Part shown: one piece after another, positions 42,723-49,486 of the stretch
Layout: every line of letters starts with the position of its first letter
How positions within the stretch are numbered: position 1 is the stretch's first letter
Source of the DNA: a virus
Length of the DNA: 64,000 bases
Strand: one strand, 5' to 3'
Virus record (IMG/VR): IMGVR_UViG_3300043787_000046
Coordinates: 1-64,000 of that record
Made by a program: the position numbers and the translations under genes
The notes under the pieces: model-generated
The model's input: the letters and a program-made list of their open reading frames with translations, nothing else
What the model was told of the DNA's origin: nothing
The model's database searches: none

Positions 42723-43069
42723 GCCGCGCCGTTCGCGTGCGGCGGCGCGTCCTGGTCCCCCGGCTTCCGCTCGGCTCGCGGCCTGCCGGTGATCGCCCAG
42801 TACCGGTTCCGTGCGCCCGTCGCCGACATGCCGGTGAGGGCAGCTATCGCGGCGAACGACAGGCCCTCCCGCTCGCGCAGCTCGACGATCTTGCTGTCGG
42901 GCACATCGGGGCGCTTGCGCGGACCGCGCGGGCGCGTCGCGTCGCCGAGCCACCGCTGCACTGTACGCGGGTCGACGCCGAGCCGGGCGGCGATGGCCCG
43001 CGTGGTCAGCGTCGTCGCGTAGAGCTGCCGGGCTTGCGCCCGCTTGCCTTCGTCCGTCTTGCGGGTCAC
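42650..43069 (-). CDS. HTH DNA-binding protein
   Basis: 139 residues: KRAQARQLYATTLTTRAIAARLG followed by VDPRTVQRWLGD is a homeodomain-like helix-turn-helix (resolvase/Mor type). A second HTH-like segment is LSFAAIAALTGMSATGARNRY. The C-terminal tail overlaps the lysin 3' end by 73 bp. Second-step gene of a leftward cluster at 42650-44190; a likely regulator. Confidence 0.62.
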   Translation of the reverse strand: MTRKTDEGKRAQARQLYATTLTTRAIAARLGVDPRTVQRWLGDATRPRGPRKRPDVPDSKIVELREREGLSFAAIAALTGMSATGARNRYWAITGRPRAERKPGDQDAPPHANGAAHTPSSTGQVAGPTTPSATIPAPD

Positions 43070-43368
43070 GGCACCAGGACCGCGCCGGTCACGACGGCGG
43101 TAACGGTCTGGCCGTAGGGGGTGACGGTCAGCTCGGCGGTGTCGGCGGGGCTGCCGGTGACCCGGAGTTGCCATGTCTCGCGGAGTTCCTCGGACCTGCC
43201 GCTGGCGCGCCGGACGTGGAGTTTGCCCTCGGCCGTGATGATGTCGCCCGGCACGGCGTCGATCTCGCGGGCGGTGGTGCTGGCATAGGTCGCGCCGATC
43301 CGGATCCAGCACGGGCCGGCCATCTTGCTGCGGCTCGGGATGCCTGTCTGGGTGATGGTGACGGTCAT
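43066..43368 (-). CDS. Hypothetical beta-rich protein
   Basis: 100 residues: TITQTGIPSRSKMAGPCWIRIG, VPGDIITAEGKLHVRRASGRSEEL and a repeated-strand end (TVTPYGQTVTAVVTGAVLV). Overlaps the HTH gene by 4 bp. No function. Confidence 0.5.
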   Translation of the reverse strand: MTVTITQTGIPSRSKMAGPCWIRIGATYASTTAREIDAVPGDIITAEGKLHVRRASGRSEELRETWQLRVTGSPADTAELTVTPYGQTVTAVVTGAVLVP

Positions 43369-43369
43369 G

Positions 43370-43655
43370 TCATGCCCGCCCGTCGCGACGGTAGAAGGTC
43401 ACGGAGCGGTCAGAGCGGTCGGTGACGCGCATCCACGGGTCGCCGTCGCCGGCTTCCATATCCCGCGCGCGCCCGGCGGGGATGGTGAGACGCCCGTCTC
43501 GATATAGGAGCTGTCCCCATATCCCGCGCGCGCCCGGCGGGGATGCCTCGCGAGTAGCTGACTTCGACTATCTGCCCCGTGTTGCGTGCGGGGGTGGTAA
43601 ATACGATGCTGTCCGGGACTTCGGAGGCCGGGACAGCGCGGTACGTCCAGCTCAT
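43370..43655 (-). pseudogene. Small gene disrupted by a CRISPR-type 61-bp insertion
   Basis: The start MSWTYRAVPASEVPDSIVF runs into frame-shifted sequence at the duplicated region. Removing exactly 61 bp restores one frame: GIPAGRARDMEAGDGDPW through TFYRRDGRA and a stop at 43370, just before the next ATG. The repaired gene is 225 bp, 74 residues, without internal stops. The insertion is therefore recent. Confidence 0.85.
43456..43544 (-). CRISPR. Off-target spacer insertion: 28-bp duplication around a 33-bp spacer
   Basis: Positions 43456-43483 and 43517-43544 are identical 28-bp copies (a 29th flanking base also matches). On the - strand the copy begins ATCCCCGCCGGGCGC and ends GCGGGATATGG. 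The 33 bases between them equal phage sequence 33036-33068 in reverse complement. The unit length of 61 bp equals that of the array at 47977. Stem-like TCCC(C)GC...GC(G)GGGA and the shared CGGGCGC core resemble a type I-E repeat. Confidence 0.88.
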
Positions 43656-43746
43656 CTGGTGCTCCTCGGGTTGCTCTTTGCTGACATCACCAATAATGCC
43701 GCAATGGAGCGCGCATGTCAACCGAAGTAGCGAAGCCACCGGGGAG

Positions 43747-44190
43747 TTAGCTGCCCCCGAGCACCTTCCAGATCTTCCGGGTCTCCGACGCCCTGGCGGC
43801 GGCTGCGCACGACCGCAGGGCACGCTCCTGCCGCTGCGCGAACTCCGGTGTGGCTTCGATCGCCGCGGCCCTCTGGACGCGCCACAGCCTCATCGGGGCG
43901 GCGCTGGAGACGTGCGGGTTCTTCACGTGCAGATCCGGGGCGCCGAGCAGGTCCCGGATCATCGCCTCTGTCCAGCCGCGTTTCTTCAGCCCGGCCGCGC
44001 CGGTGCACTCGGTCGCCGCCTTGATCTCGGGCCACCGTTCACGGATGTCTTCTGCTGCCTCAGCCGACCAGCGTCCGCGCGGCCGGTCGGGTGCCGGGAG
44101 CAGCCCGAAGTCCCGCGCCCGGTCGACCTGGCTGTGCCAGGTGCCGAGATGGTCCGCTAGCTGGTGCGGCCCGTAATCACGCGACGGCAT
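43747..44190 (-). CDS. HTH-like regulator
   Basis: 147 residues from MPSRDYGPHQLADHLGTWHSQ. DYGPHQLADHL...SQVDRARDFGLLP looks like a MerR/excisionase-type winged HTH that reads a short site. A second helical part (EIKAATECTGAAGLKKRGW) follows, with a basic helix at the end. First gene of the leftward cluster, divergent from 44243. Confidence 0.55.
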   Translation of the reverse strand: MPSRDYGPHQLADHLGTWHSQVDRARDFGLLPAPDRPRGRWSAEAAEDIRERWPEIKAATECTGAAGLKKRGWTEAMIRDLLGAPDLHVKNPHVSSAAPMRLWRVQRAAAIEATPEFAQRQERALRSCAAAARASETRKIWKVLGGS

Positions 44191-44242
44191 AGAAGCCACG
44201 ATAACGCCCCTCACTGACATTCCACCGACGAAAGGAACCCCC

Positions 44243-44527
44243 ATGACCGACACTGCCGGATCAGCCGCAGAGACACCGGGGCCGCTAGCGCACATCCGCT
44301 CCTGGTTCGAACGGGACATCGCCCCGGAACTGGCCGCCCTCCGCGCCGACGTGGCCAAGCTCCGCGAGGCCGCCCCGTCCCTGGCGACCGTCGCGACCAC
44401 CCTCGAAACGGTCGTGAAGACGATCGACCCGGCCGCGTCCCCGGAAGTGGCAGCGGCAAGCGCCGCGCTCGGCGACGCCGTGAAGGTGATCACGCGGATC
44501 GCCGGGGAGCTTGCCCCTGGCATGTAG
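44243..44527 (+). CDS. 94-residue helical protein
   Basis: AAAGGA before ATG. SWFERDIAPELAALRADVAKL through TLETVVKTIDPAAS is a heptad-like helix. Such short proteins are common as actinophage scaffold or membrane-associated factors. Followed by a strong terminator. Confidence 0.55.
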   Translation: MTDTAGSAAETPGPLAHIRSWFERDIAPELAALRADVAKLREAAPSLATVATTLETVVKTIDPAASPEVAAASAALGDAVKVITRIAGELAPGM

Positions 44528-44559
44528 GCACCGGACGCGGCCAGCAGCCCTCACGCATG

Positions 44560-44606
44560 CCGCCCCCCGCCGCCGGTCCTCGCGGACTGGCGGCGGGGGC
44601 GGTTTT
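44560..44606 (+). terminator. Rho-independent terminator
   Basis: A 14-bp GC stem (CCGCC...GCCGCC with GGCGGC...GGCGG, one bulge) with an inner GGTCC/GGACT hairpin, followed by TTTT. Confidence 0.75.
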
Positions 44607-44650
44607 CTGCGTTCCGGGATAAGGGCGATGCGGGACTACGATCTGTACCC

Positions 44651-45385
44651 ATGACGAGACTCAGCCAGATCATCGCCGTCGAGAAGGGCGTCAAGTCCGA
44701 CGCCTCCCGGCGCATCACCGACCTGCACCGGGACGTGCAGAAACCCCAGCTACTGTCCGGCATCTCGCGCACCTACCAGCCGCGCGCCGACGACGGCGAC
44801 CAGCTCCCCGCAGAATCCACGAGGGTCCAGGCCACCGCGCCGGACGTGCTGGCGGAAGCCGCGGCGGCGATGACGCGGCTGTTCGACATCACGTTGACGA
44901 AGGACCACGCCAACACGGCGGCCCGCGCCGACGTCACCGTCGAAGGGGAGACGATCCTGCGCGACGTGCCGGTCACCTACCTGCTGTTCCTGGAGAAGCA
45001 GCTCACCGACCTGCACACCTTCGTCGCCAAGCTCCCCGTGCTCGACCCCTCGGAAGAGTGGGCGTTCGACTCGGCGCGGGGCTGCTACGCGACGCCTCCC
45101 GTCAAGACGGTGCGCGGCAAGAAGATCCCCCGCAACCACACTCTCGCCGAGGCGACCAAGGAACACCCGGCGCAGGTGCAGGTGTACATGGAGGACGTGC
45201 CCGAGGGTGACTGGACGACAGTTAAGTTCTCCGGCGCCCTCCCCGCGTCGCGGGTCCGGACGCTGCTGGGCCGCGTCACGGCGCTCCAGCATGCGGTGAA
45301 GTTCGCCCGCGAGGAGGCCAACGGCGTCGAGGTCGCCGATCAGAAGGCCGGCGAGGCTGTCTTCTCCTGGCTGTTCGCCGCGTAG
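44651..45385 (+). CDS. Conserved actinophage protein of unknown function
   Basis: 244 residues: SQIIAVEKGVKSDASRRITDLH, then LLSGISRTYQP, DVTVEGETILRDVPVTYLLFLEKQL and WAFDSARGCY, then ATKEHPAQVQVY. The family is widespread in actinophages (I recall the name DUF7873). It is preceded by a terminator and so has its own promoter. Function unknown. Confidence 0.68.
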   Translation: MTRLSQIIAVEKGVKSDASRRITDLHRDVQKPQLLSGISRTYQPRADDGDQLPAESTRVQATAPDVLAEAAAAMTRLFDITLTKDHANTAARADVTVEGETILRDVPVTYLLFLEKQLTDLHTFVAKLPVLDPSEEWAFDSARGCYATPPVKTVRGKKIPRNHTLAEATKEHPAQVQVYMEDVPEGDWTTVKFSGALPASRVRTLLGRVTALQHAVKFAREEANGVEVADQKAGEAVFSWLFAA

Positions 45386-45421
45386 ACTTCTCCGCGAGCG
45401 CAAGCTGAAACTGAAGATCAC

Positions 45422-45434
45422 ACCTGAATCAGGT
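45422..45434 (+). repeat. 13-bp palindrome ACCTGA-A-TCAGGT
   Basis: A perfect inverted repeat just ahead of permuted tRNA-like gene 1. It could be an operator or part of the leader structure of the precursor RNA. Confidence 0.5.
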
Positions 45435-45438
45435 ACGC

Positions 45439-45511
45439 CCGGACCAAGCGGAGGTTCGACTCCTCCCCGGCCAACTCGATGGCCGGTAGCCCACCCGGTA
45501 GAGGCATCCGG
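45439..45511 (+). tRNA. Permuted tRNA-like gene 1 (3' half before 5' half)
   Basis: Order: anticodon-stem 3' strand CCGGA (45439-45443), variable bases, T arm GGAGG-TTCGACT-CCTCC, acceptor 3' strand CCGGCCA (45467-45473), 6-nt linker, acceptor 5' strand TGGCCGG (45480-45486), TA, D arm with GG, A, and anticodon-stem 5' strand TCCGG (45507-45511). Acceptor (7/7) and anticodon stem (5/5) pair perfectly across the permutation. The anticodon loop cannot be placed, so identity is unknown. Confidence 0.45.
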
Positions 45512-45588
45512 CAACCGCCAGGCTCAGATTCTCGCTCCAGGCTCAGCATTGCCGCTTAACGCCAGATCGACCGACCGCAGGCAACGCT

Positions 45589-45660
45589 TCCGGAGGTTGA
45601 GGGTTCGAGCCCTTCCGGCGCCTCCACGTGGCGCTGTAGCTCAATAGGCAGAGCACCGGG
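45589..45660 (+). tRNA. Permuted tRNA-like gene 2 (3' half before 5' half)
   Basis: Order: TCCGG (45589-45593), variable AGGTT, T arm GAGGG-TTCGAGC-CCTTC, acceptor 3' strand CGGCGCC then TCCA (45616-45626), 3-nt linker, acceptor 5' strand GGCGCTG (45630-45636), TA, D arm GCTC-AATAGGCA-GAGC, A, CCGGG (45656-45660). Acceptor pairs 7/7 with one G-U and the anticodon stem 5/5 with one G-U. Flanks 45573-45581 and 45673-45681 form a further 9-bp perfect helix. CCA is encoded. Anticodon not determined. Confidence 0.5.
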
Positions 45661-45718
45661 CCTGAGAGATGACCTGCGGTCTTAAACGCCGCTGGCGTGC
45701 GCAGATGGGCGGATACAA

Positions 45719-45750
45719 GAGCCCCCGGCATCGGGTAATGCCGGGGGCTC
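45719..45750 (+). terminator. Hairpin terminator after the tRNA-like genes
   Basis: A 13-bp perfect stem (GAGCCCCCGGCAT with ATGCCGGGGGCTC) and a 6-nt loop. It can work in both directions. Confidence 0.65.
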
Positions 45751-45766
45751 ACTCCATTCCTCGTGG

Positions 45767-45802
45767 CCCCGTACGGCACGAGGGGGGGTGTGCCGTACGG
45801 GG
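45767..45802. repeat. 13-bp inverted repeat with G7 loop
   Basis: CCCCGTACGGCAC and GTGCCGTACGGGG around a 10-nt loop with seven G in a row. It lies 16 bp after the previous hairpin and 56 bp before the end of the next leftward gene. Double terminator or protein-binding structure. Confidence 0.6.
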
Positions 45803-45858
45803 CCGGCACCGGGGCGCTCATCAGACGCGCCGGGCCGCGTGCAGGTTGCCTTACCGGA

Positions 45859-46427
45859 TCAGCCCGGATCAGGCCGTGCCGGAATCCCGACGCCGAGCAG
45901 CGCGGTCACGATCGCATCGAGCGCAGACGGGACAGTACCGGAGACGCCGGGTTTCCCCGGCCCCGGGTACGTGACCGATGTCCGCACGTCGTCCTGGCCG
46001 CGCACCTGCGCCGCGCTGTAGGTGATCCCGGCGCGGTCCACTGCGAGCATGGTCCGCGCTTCGATCCGGTCGGGGCGCATGTGCAGCCGGTGCGCCCTGG
46101 CGTCCGCCCTGATGCCGTCGGTCTCCGGCGTTCCCGGCGCACCCTCGGCAACCATCCATGACTCGCAGCGGAACGCCGCGCCGTGCAGCCCTTCCGGCGC
46201 ATGCGCCTGGAGCAGCGGGCCGAAGTCGCCGAGACTGGCGGCCATGTACGCCAGGACCAGAGGGGGCCGGTCCTGCGCCCAGAACGCGGGAGGTACCGGG
46301 ATTTCCCGGATCCGGGGCTCCCCCCCCGCAGGTACAGGAAGTACAGCCCGGGGGCCTCGTCCCACCCGGTGCGGCTCTTGATCTCCGCAGCGAGCGCGCC
46401 GGCGATGATGTCCGGGATGCGTGCCAT
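45859..46427 (-). pseudogene. Phage protein gene frameshifted at a C8/G8 tract
   Basis: The protein starts MARIPDIIAGALAAEI and continues to LYFLYLRGG. It is then lost at a run of eight G (46320-46327, C on the + strand). The neighbouring frame continues smoothly (EPRIREIPVPPAFWAQD) to a stop at 45859. Nine G would give one 189-residue protein. A homopolymer slip, phase variation or an assembly error are possible. It lies just downstream of cas2 in the same direction. No function recognised. Confidence 0.65.
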
Positions 46428-46479
46428 GGGTCCCTTCCTCCTTTCGTTGCTGTCTTCCGGACGCCCCCGCGCGGGGGGC

Positions 46480-46773
46480 TCACCGTGTTCCCGGACGCGG
46501 CCTGACCATCAGCGTCAGCCCCTCGAAGTCCGCCGCCGTCCACCGTCCCGCCCCGGCCGTCAGGATCTCGCAGCCTTGCTCCCTGCCCCGGTCAGTGACC
46601 ACCATGACCGCCGACCCTCCTTGCAGGACGCCGAACCGGACCCGGCGCCACAGGTGCTCCCGGACACGCCGCGATACTTTCCCGGTGAACACGCCCGGGG
46701 CGATCTCCAGGAGCCACCGGGACAGGTCGCCGCGCAGCCCCGGCGGCACCGAAGTGAGGACAAGGACGATCAC
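46480..46773 (-). CDS. cas2: CRISPR-associated protein Cas2, type I-E
   Basis: 97 residues with the I-E Cas2 pattern: VLVLTSVPPGLRGDLSRWLLEI, GVFTGKVSRRVREHLWRRV and a C-terminal strand. It forms the Cas1-Cas2 complex that measures and inserts spacers. Its start overlaps the stop of cas1 by 4 bp, so the two are co-translated. No cas3, cse1, cse2, cas7, cas5 or cas6 is near. Confidence 0.9.
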   Translation of the reverse strand: MIVLVLTSVPPGLRGDLSRWLLEIAPGVFTGKVSRRVREHLWRRVRFGVLQGGSAVMVVTDRGREQGCEILTAGAGRWTAADFEGLTLMVRPRPGTR

Positions 46774-47705
46774 GGCCCGTCCTCCCCGTAGCTGACGCCG
46801 CCCGGCACAGTGCCGTGGTCGTCGATCAGGTCCGGCACCGCGATCCCCGCGACTGTCTCGCCGTCATCTCCGGGGGCGCCGAGCAGTCCCCGGATGTCAT
46901 CGGCGATGCGGGGCAGCAGCCGCGCTGAGACGATCGCGTCCCGCACCGCGCGCCTGGTCTTAGCCCCGAGATCCCGGCCGCCTTCCGCGGCGATCCCGAA
47001 CGCCGCCGGGATCGTGACCTCCGCCTTGTACAGGTCCGCGATGTCGTACACGAAGGACAGCTGGTGCCCGGTGTGGACGAATCCGAGCCCTGGACTGCAC
47101 CCGAGGTGCAGGATCGCGGCGTGGGTGATGCCGTAGAGGGCGGAGTTCGCGGCCGACAGGCACCTGTTCACCGGGTCACCCGCGCTCCAGTCCTTCGGGT
47201 CGTATCTCCGGCCGCGCCATGCGGTGCCGGTTTTCTCTGCGTGCAGCCGGTAGCAGGCGCGGACCCGGGCGCCTTCCCGGCCGCGCAGTTGCTGCATGCT
47301 CAGCCGGGAGACATCCTCGCCGGGGAACCGCATCGCGTACATCTGCCGGGCGACGGCGATGCGGGTTTTCTGCCCGGTGACGAGCGCGGCCTGCCGTTGC
47401 AGCAGCACCGACGATGCCGCTGCTGCCGTGGTGCCGGCGTAGAGGCGGACGCCTTCCTCGCCCACCCACGCGACGGTGCACCCGCTGCCGGCCAGGAGCG
47501 AGATGGCGGCGTGGGTGATCGTCACGCCGGGGCCGAGGAGAAGCGCCGCGAGCACAGCAGCGGGGATGCTCGCGACCCCTTCGGCTTGCCAGATGGTGAC
47601 TGCGTTCAGGTCGCGGTCGATCCTTGCATGCTCAACGTGCAGGAAGCTGAGCCGGTCGCTGATGCGGCTGAGTTCCGTCGCTTTGGCCGGTAATGCGCCT
47701 TTCAT
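46770..47705 (-). CDS. cas1: CRISPR-associated endonuclease Cas1, type I-E
   Basis: 311 residues from the ATG that aligns with family starts; an upstream ATG at 47774 would add 23. Diagnostic I-E segments are present: LLGPGVTITHAAISLLA, VAWVGEEGVRLYA, QLRGREGARVRACY, GRRYDPKDWSAGDPVN, LGFVHTG and LSFVYDIADL. The metal-binding residues of E. coli Cas1 (Glu, His, Asp) correspond to E in REGARVR, H in FVHTG and D in VYDIAD. All are intact, so spacer integration activity is expected. Confidence 0.92.
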   Translation of the reverse strand: MKGALPAKATELSRISDRLSFLHVEHARIDRDLNAVTIWQAEGVASIPAAVLAALLLGPGVTITHAAISLLAGSGCTVAWVGEEGVRLYAGTTAAAASSVLLQRQAALVTGQKTRIAVARQMYAMRFPGEDVSRLSMQQLRGREGARVRACYRLHAEKTGTAWRGRRYDPKDWSAGDPVNRCLSAANSALYGITHAAILHLGCSPGLGFVHTGHQLSFVYDIADLYKAEVTIPAAFGIAAEGGRDLGAKTRRAVRDAIVSARLLPRIADDIRGLLGAPGDDGETVAGIAVPDLIDDHGTVPGGVSYGEDGP

Positions 47706-47859
47706 TTGTCGCGCTCCCCTCTGCCAGTCAAGGAACCCGCCGCCCCCTGGACCCTCCTGCAACTCGGCCGTCATCCCGCGCGCCAGATTCCGGGTCGGCC
47801 AGACCCGGATCTGCGGGCCGCGCCTGCTAATGCCGGACAGGCGCCCCTTGCTGACCAGA

Positions 47860-47943
47860 CCGTCGCCCCTGCGGGCCGCACGCGTGGCTCCTTGCCTCGA
47901 TTACCCACCTTGTACCGCCGTCCCCGCGCCCGCAGGCCGGCAC
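47860..47943 (-). repeat. Two degenerate CRISPR repeats at the trailer end
   Basis: 47860-47881 (CCGTCGCCCC, then TGCGGGCCGCAC) is the array repeat with a 6-bp internal deletion. 47915-47943 (CCGCCGTCCCCGCGCCC, then GCAGGCCGGCAC) is a mutated copy. Both fall near the 61-bp phase of the array, at its cas1-proximal side. They mark the old (trailer) end, so the leader is at the 48615 side. Confidence 0.65.
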
Positions 47944-47976
47944 GACGAAGGCACTAACACCCAGCAAAATATCAAA

Positions 47977-48614
47977 CCGTCGCCCCAGCGCCCGTGGGCC
48001 GCACATCGCGCTGCTGGCCGTGCCCGGCAGCGTCATCCCGTCGCCCCAGCGCCTGTGGGCCGCACTCCGGCGTGCGTTTCACCCCGGTGCCCGGTGGCCC
48101 GTCGCCCCAGCGCCCGTGGGCCGCACCTGGCGTCACGGACGATGTAGCGGGCCGACCTCCCGTCGCCCCAGCGCCCGTGGGCCGCACACAGCACGCTGTT
48201 GCCAGTCCCGAGTTCTCAGACCGTCGCCCCAGCGCCCGTGGGCCGCACACGAAGCCTCGATCGCGAACGCGGCACGCCGGTCCGTCGCCCCAGCGCCCGT
48301 GGGCCGCACACCAACCGCTCATGGTGGGGGCTGCGCCTTGGCCCGTCGCCCCAGCGCCCGTGGGCCGCACCTTCGGCCTCCATCACCATCTGAGTCAGGT
48401 TCACCGTCGCCCCAGCGCCCGTGGGCCGCACCTCCCGTCCCTAGCCAACCGACGGGCCGACATACCGTCGCCCCAGCGCCCGTGGGCCGCACCACATTCT
48501 GAGCAAAGAGTAGCAATGTTCATTCCCGTCGCCCCAGCGCCCGTGGGCCGCACGCCATCTCGATGGCGCAGGATATGAGCGGTGTCCCGTCGCCCCAGCG
48601 CCCGTGGGCCGCAC
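47977..48614 (-). CRISPR. CRISPR array, 11 repeats and 10 spacers, type I-E-like
   Basis: 28-bp repeats at 47977 and every 61 bp to 48587. On the - strand each starts GTGCGGCCCACGGGC and ends GCTGGGGCGACGG. Ten repeats are identical; the one at 48038 has one change. All ten spacers are 33 bp and different. I saw no match between them and this window by eye. Orientation from the degenerate repeats and from cas1 is leftward. One spacer (48493-48525) is only about 40% GC, unlike actinobacterial DNA. Confidence 0.97.
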
Positions 48615-48676
48615 CCTGTCCTCATCAGGTGTTCTCTCGCCGGCTGTTACGTCAGCCGGGACGCATCATTCGCGGA

Positions 48677-48913
48677 TCACCAGGCCAGCGTCCAGTAGCC
48701 GCAGAACATGGCACCGAGGAGGACGCCGGGCCAGTTGCCGCCGGCCACGGAGGCCAGGGTCAGGACGGCGCCCGCCAGGTAGGCCAGCACGGCGAAGGCC
48801 CCCGCCAGCACGGGGTCATGACCGTTGAGTGCCGCATGGATGATGCAGCAGCCCAGGGCGGCGACGGCCATCATGAGCGGGACCTCCGCTGTCGCCACCA
48901 GTCCAGCGGCCAT
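48677..48913 (-). CDS. Small membrane protein
   Basis: 78 residues with two to three membrane segments (VPLMMAVAALGCCIIHAAL, AGAFAVLAYLAGAVLTLA). Last of three leftward membrane genes; the CRISPR array begins 62 bp after its stop, so that gap or the gene end may act as leader. Confidence 0.55.
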   Translation of the reverse strand: MAAGLVATAEVPLMMAVAALGCCIIHAALNGHDPVLAGAFAVLAYLAGAVLTLASVAGGNWPGVLLGAMFCGYWTLAW

Positions 48914-49125
48914 ATCACCGACAGCACGGCGTTCTCGGCAGCGGCAACCCAGTCCCCCGACAGCAGGCAGGCGGGGACCAGGATCCAGCTCGTCACGGCC
49001 AGGATGCCCGAGGACCAGTACTCAAGGTCGCTGAGGCCGCGCACCCACGCGACGATATTCACCGCCAGCGCACCCAGGCCGCCGGCAATGCAAAAGGCGG
49101 CGCCGCCGACGAGCAGCCCGTTCAC
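48871..49125 (-). CDS. Small membrane protein
   Basis: 84 residues, two membrane segments (GGAAFCIAGGLGALAVNIV and LAVTSWILVPACLLSG) and a basic end. Overlaps both neighbours. Unknown function. Confidence 0.55.
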   Translation of the reverse strand: MNGLLVGGAAFCIAGGLGALAVNIVAWVRGLSDLEYWSSGILAVTSWILVPACLLSGDWVAAAENAVLSVIWPLDWWRQRRSRS

Positions 49126-49397
49126 TGCCCGCTCCCGGTGATATCAGGGGCGTAGTACTCGGTCAGCGGGACCGGACCCGTATAGCGGACGCAAGCGCAC
49201 TCGCCATCCCCAACCGCTACCTGACACTCGCCCGTCTTCGGGTCGTGCATCGAGTAATGGTGGGTGCAGCCGCATACAGGCCGGGGCTGCTCCAGCGCGG
49301 GAAGCTGCCGGGTCCGTTGCCCCAGGACCCAGCCGACGATGACGCCGAGCGCGACCTGTATTCCGCTCACGAGGATGATCGCCAGCACGCTGACCAT
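49122..49397 (-). CDS. Membrane-anchored Cys-rich protein
   Basis: 91 residues: an N-terminal membrane helix (VLAIILVSGIQVALGVIVGW) followed by CGCTHHYSMHD...CQVAV...CACV, a possible metal site on the inner or outer face. First gene of the trio. Confidence 0.58.
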   Translation of the reverse strand: MVSVLAIILVSGIQVALGVIVGWVLGQRTRQLPALEQPRPVCGCTHHYSMHDPKTGECQVAVGDGECACVRYTGPVPLTEYYAPDITGSGQ

Positions 49398-49439
49398 CGC
49401 TTCCCCCCTCTCTGCACATCTCCGTGCGCTTGCAATAGG

Positions 49440-49477
49440 GCGGCTGCGGGCACCGGGAAGGCGGTACCCGCAGCCGC
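49440..49477 (-). terminator. Terminator of the surface-cargo operon
   Basis: A perfect 11-bp inverted repeat (GCGGCTGCGGG and CCCGCAGCCGC) right after the stop of the peptidase gene at 49487, read leftward. Confidence 0.65.
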
Positions 49478-49486
49478 GTTCAGGGG

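Noticed and set aside
43456-43544. Plain tandem duplication in the small gene
   Set aside because: A duplication would not bring in 33 bases from 33036-33068 with an AAG PAM between the copies.
45386-45700. Permuted group I intron around the tRNA-like halves
   Set aside because: Flanks are too short and lack the conserved P3/P7 core; the 5' exon end is not a clear U. The permutation itself stands without this explanation.
47977-48614. Array spacers targeting this genome
   Set aside because: I compared the ten spacers by eye with the window and saw no match, but this was not an exhaustive search. Only the inserted spacer at 43484-43516 has a clear source.
47994-48625. Several ORFs with repeated RPSARGPH or HGRWGDG
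   Set aside because: They are translations of the CRISPR repeats, not genes.
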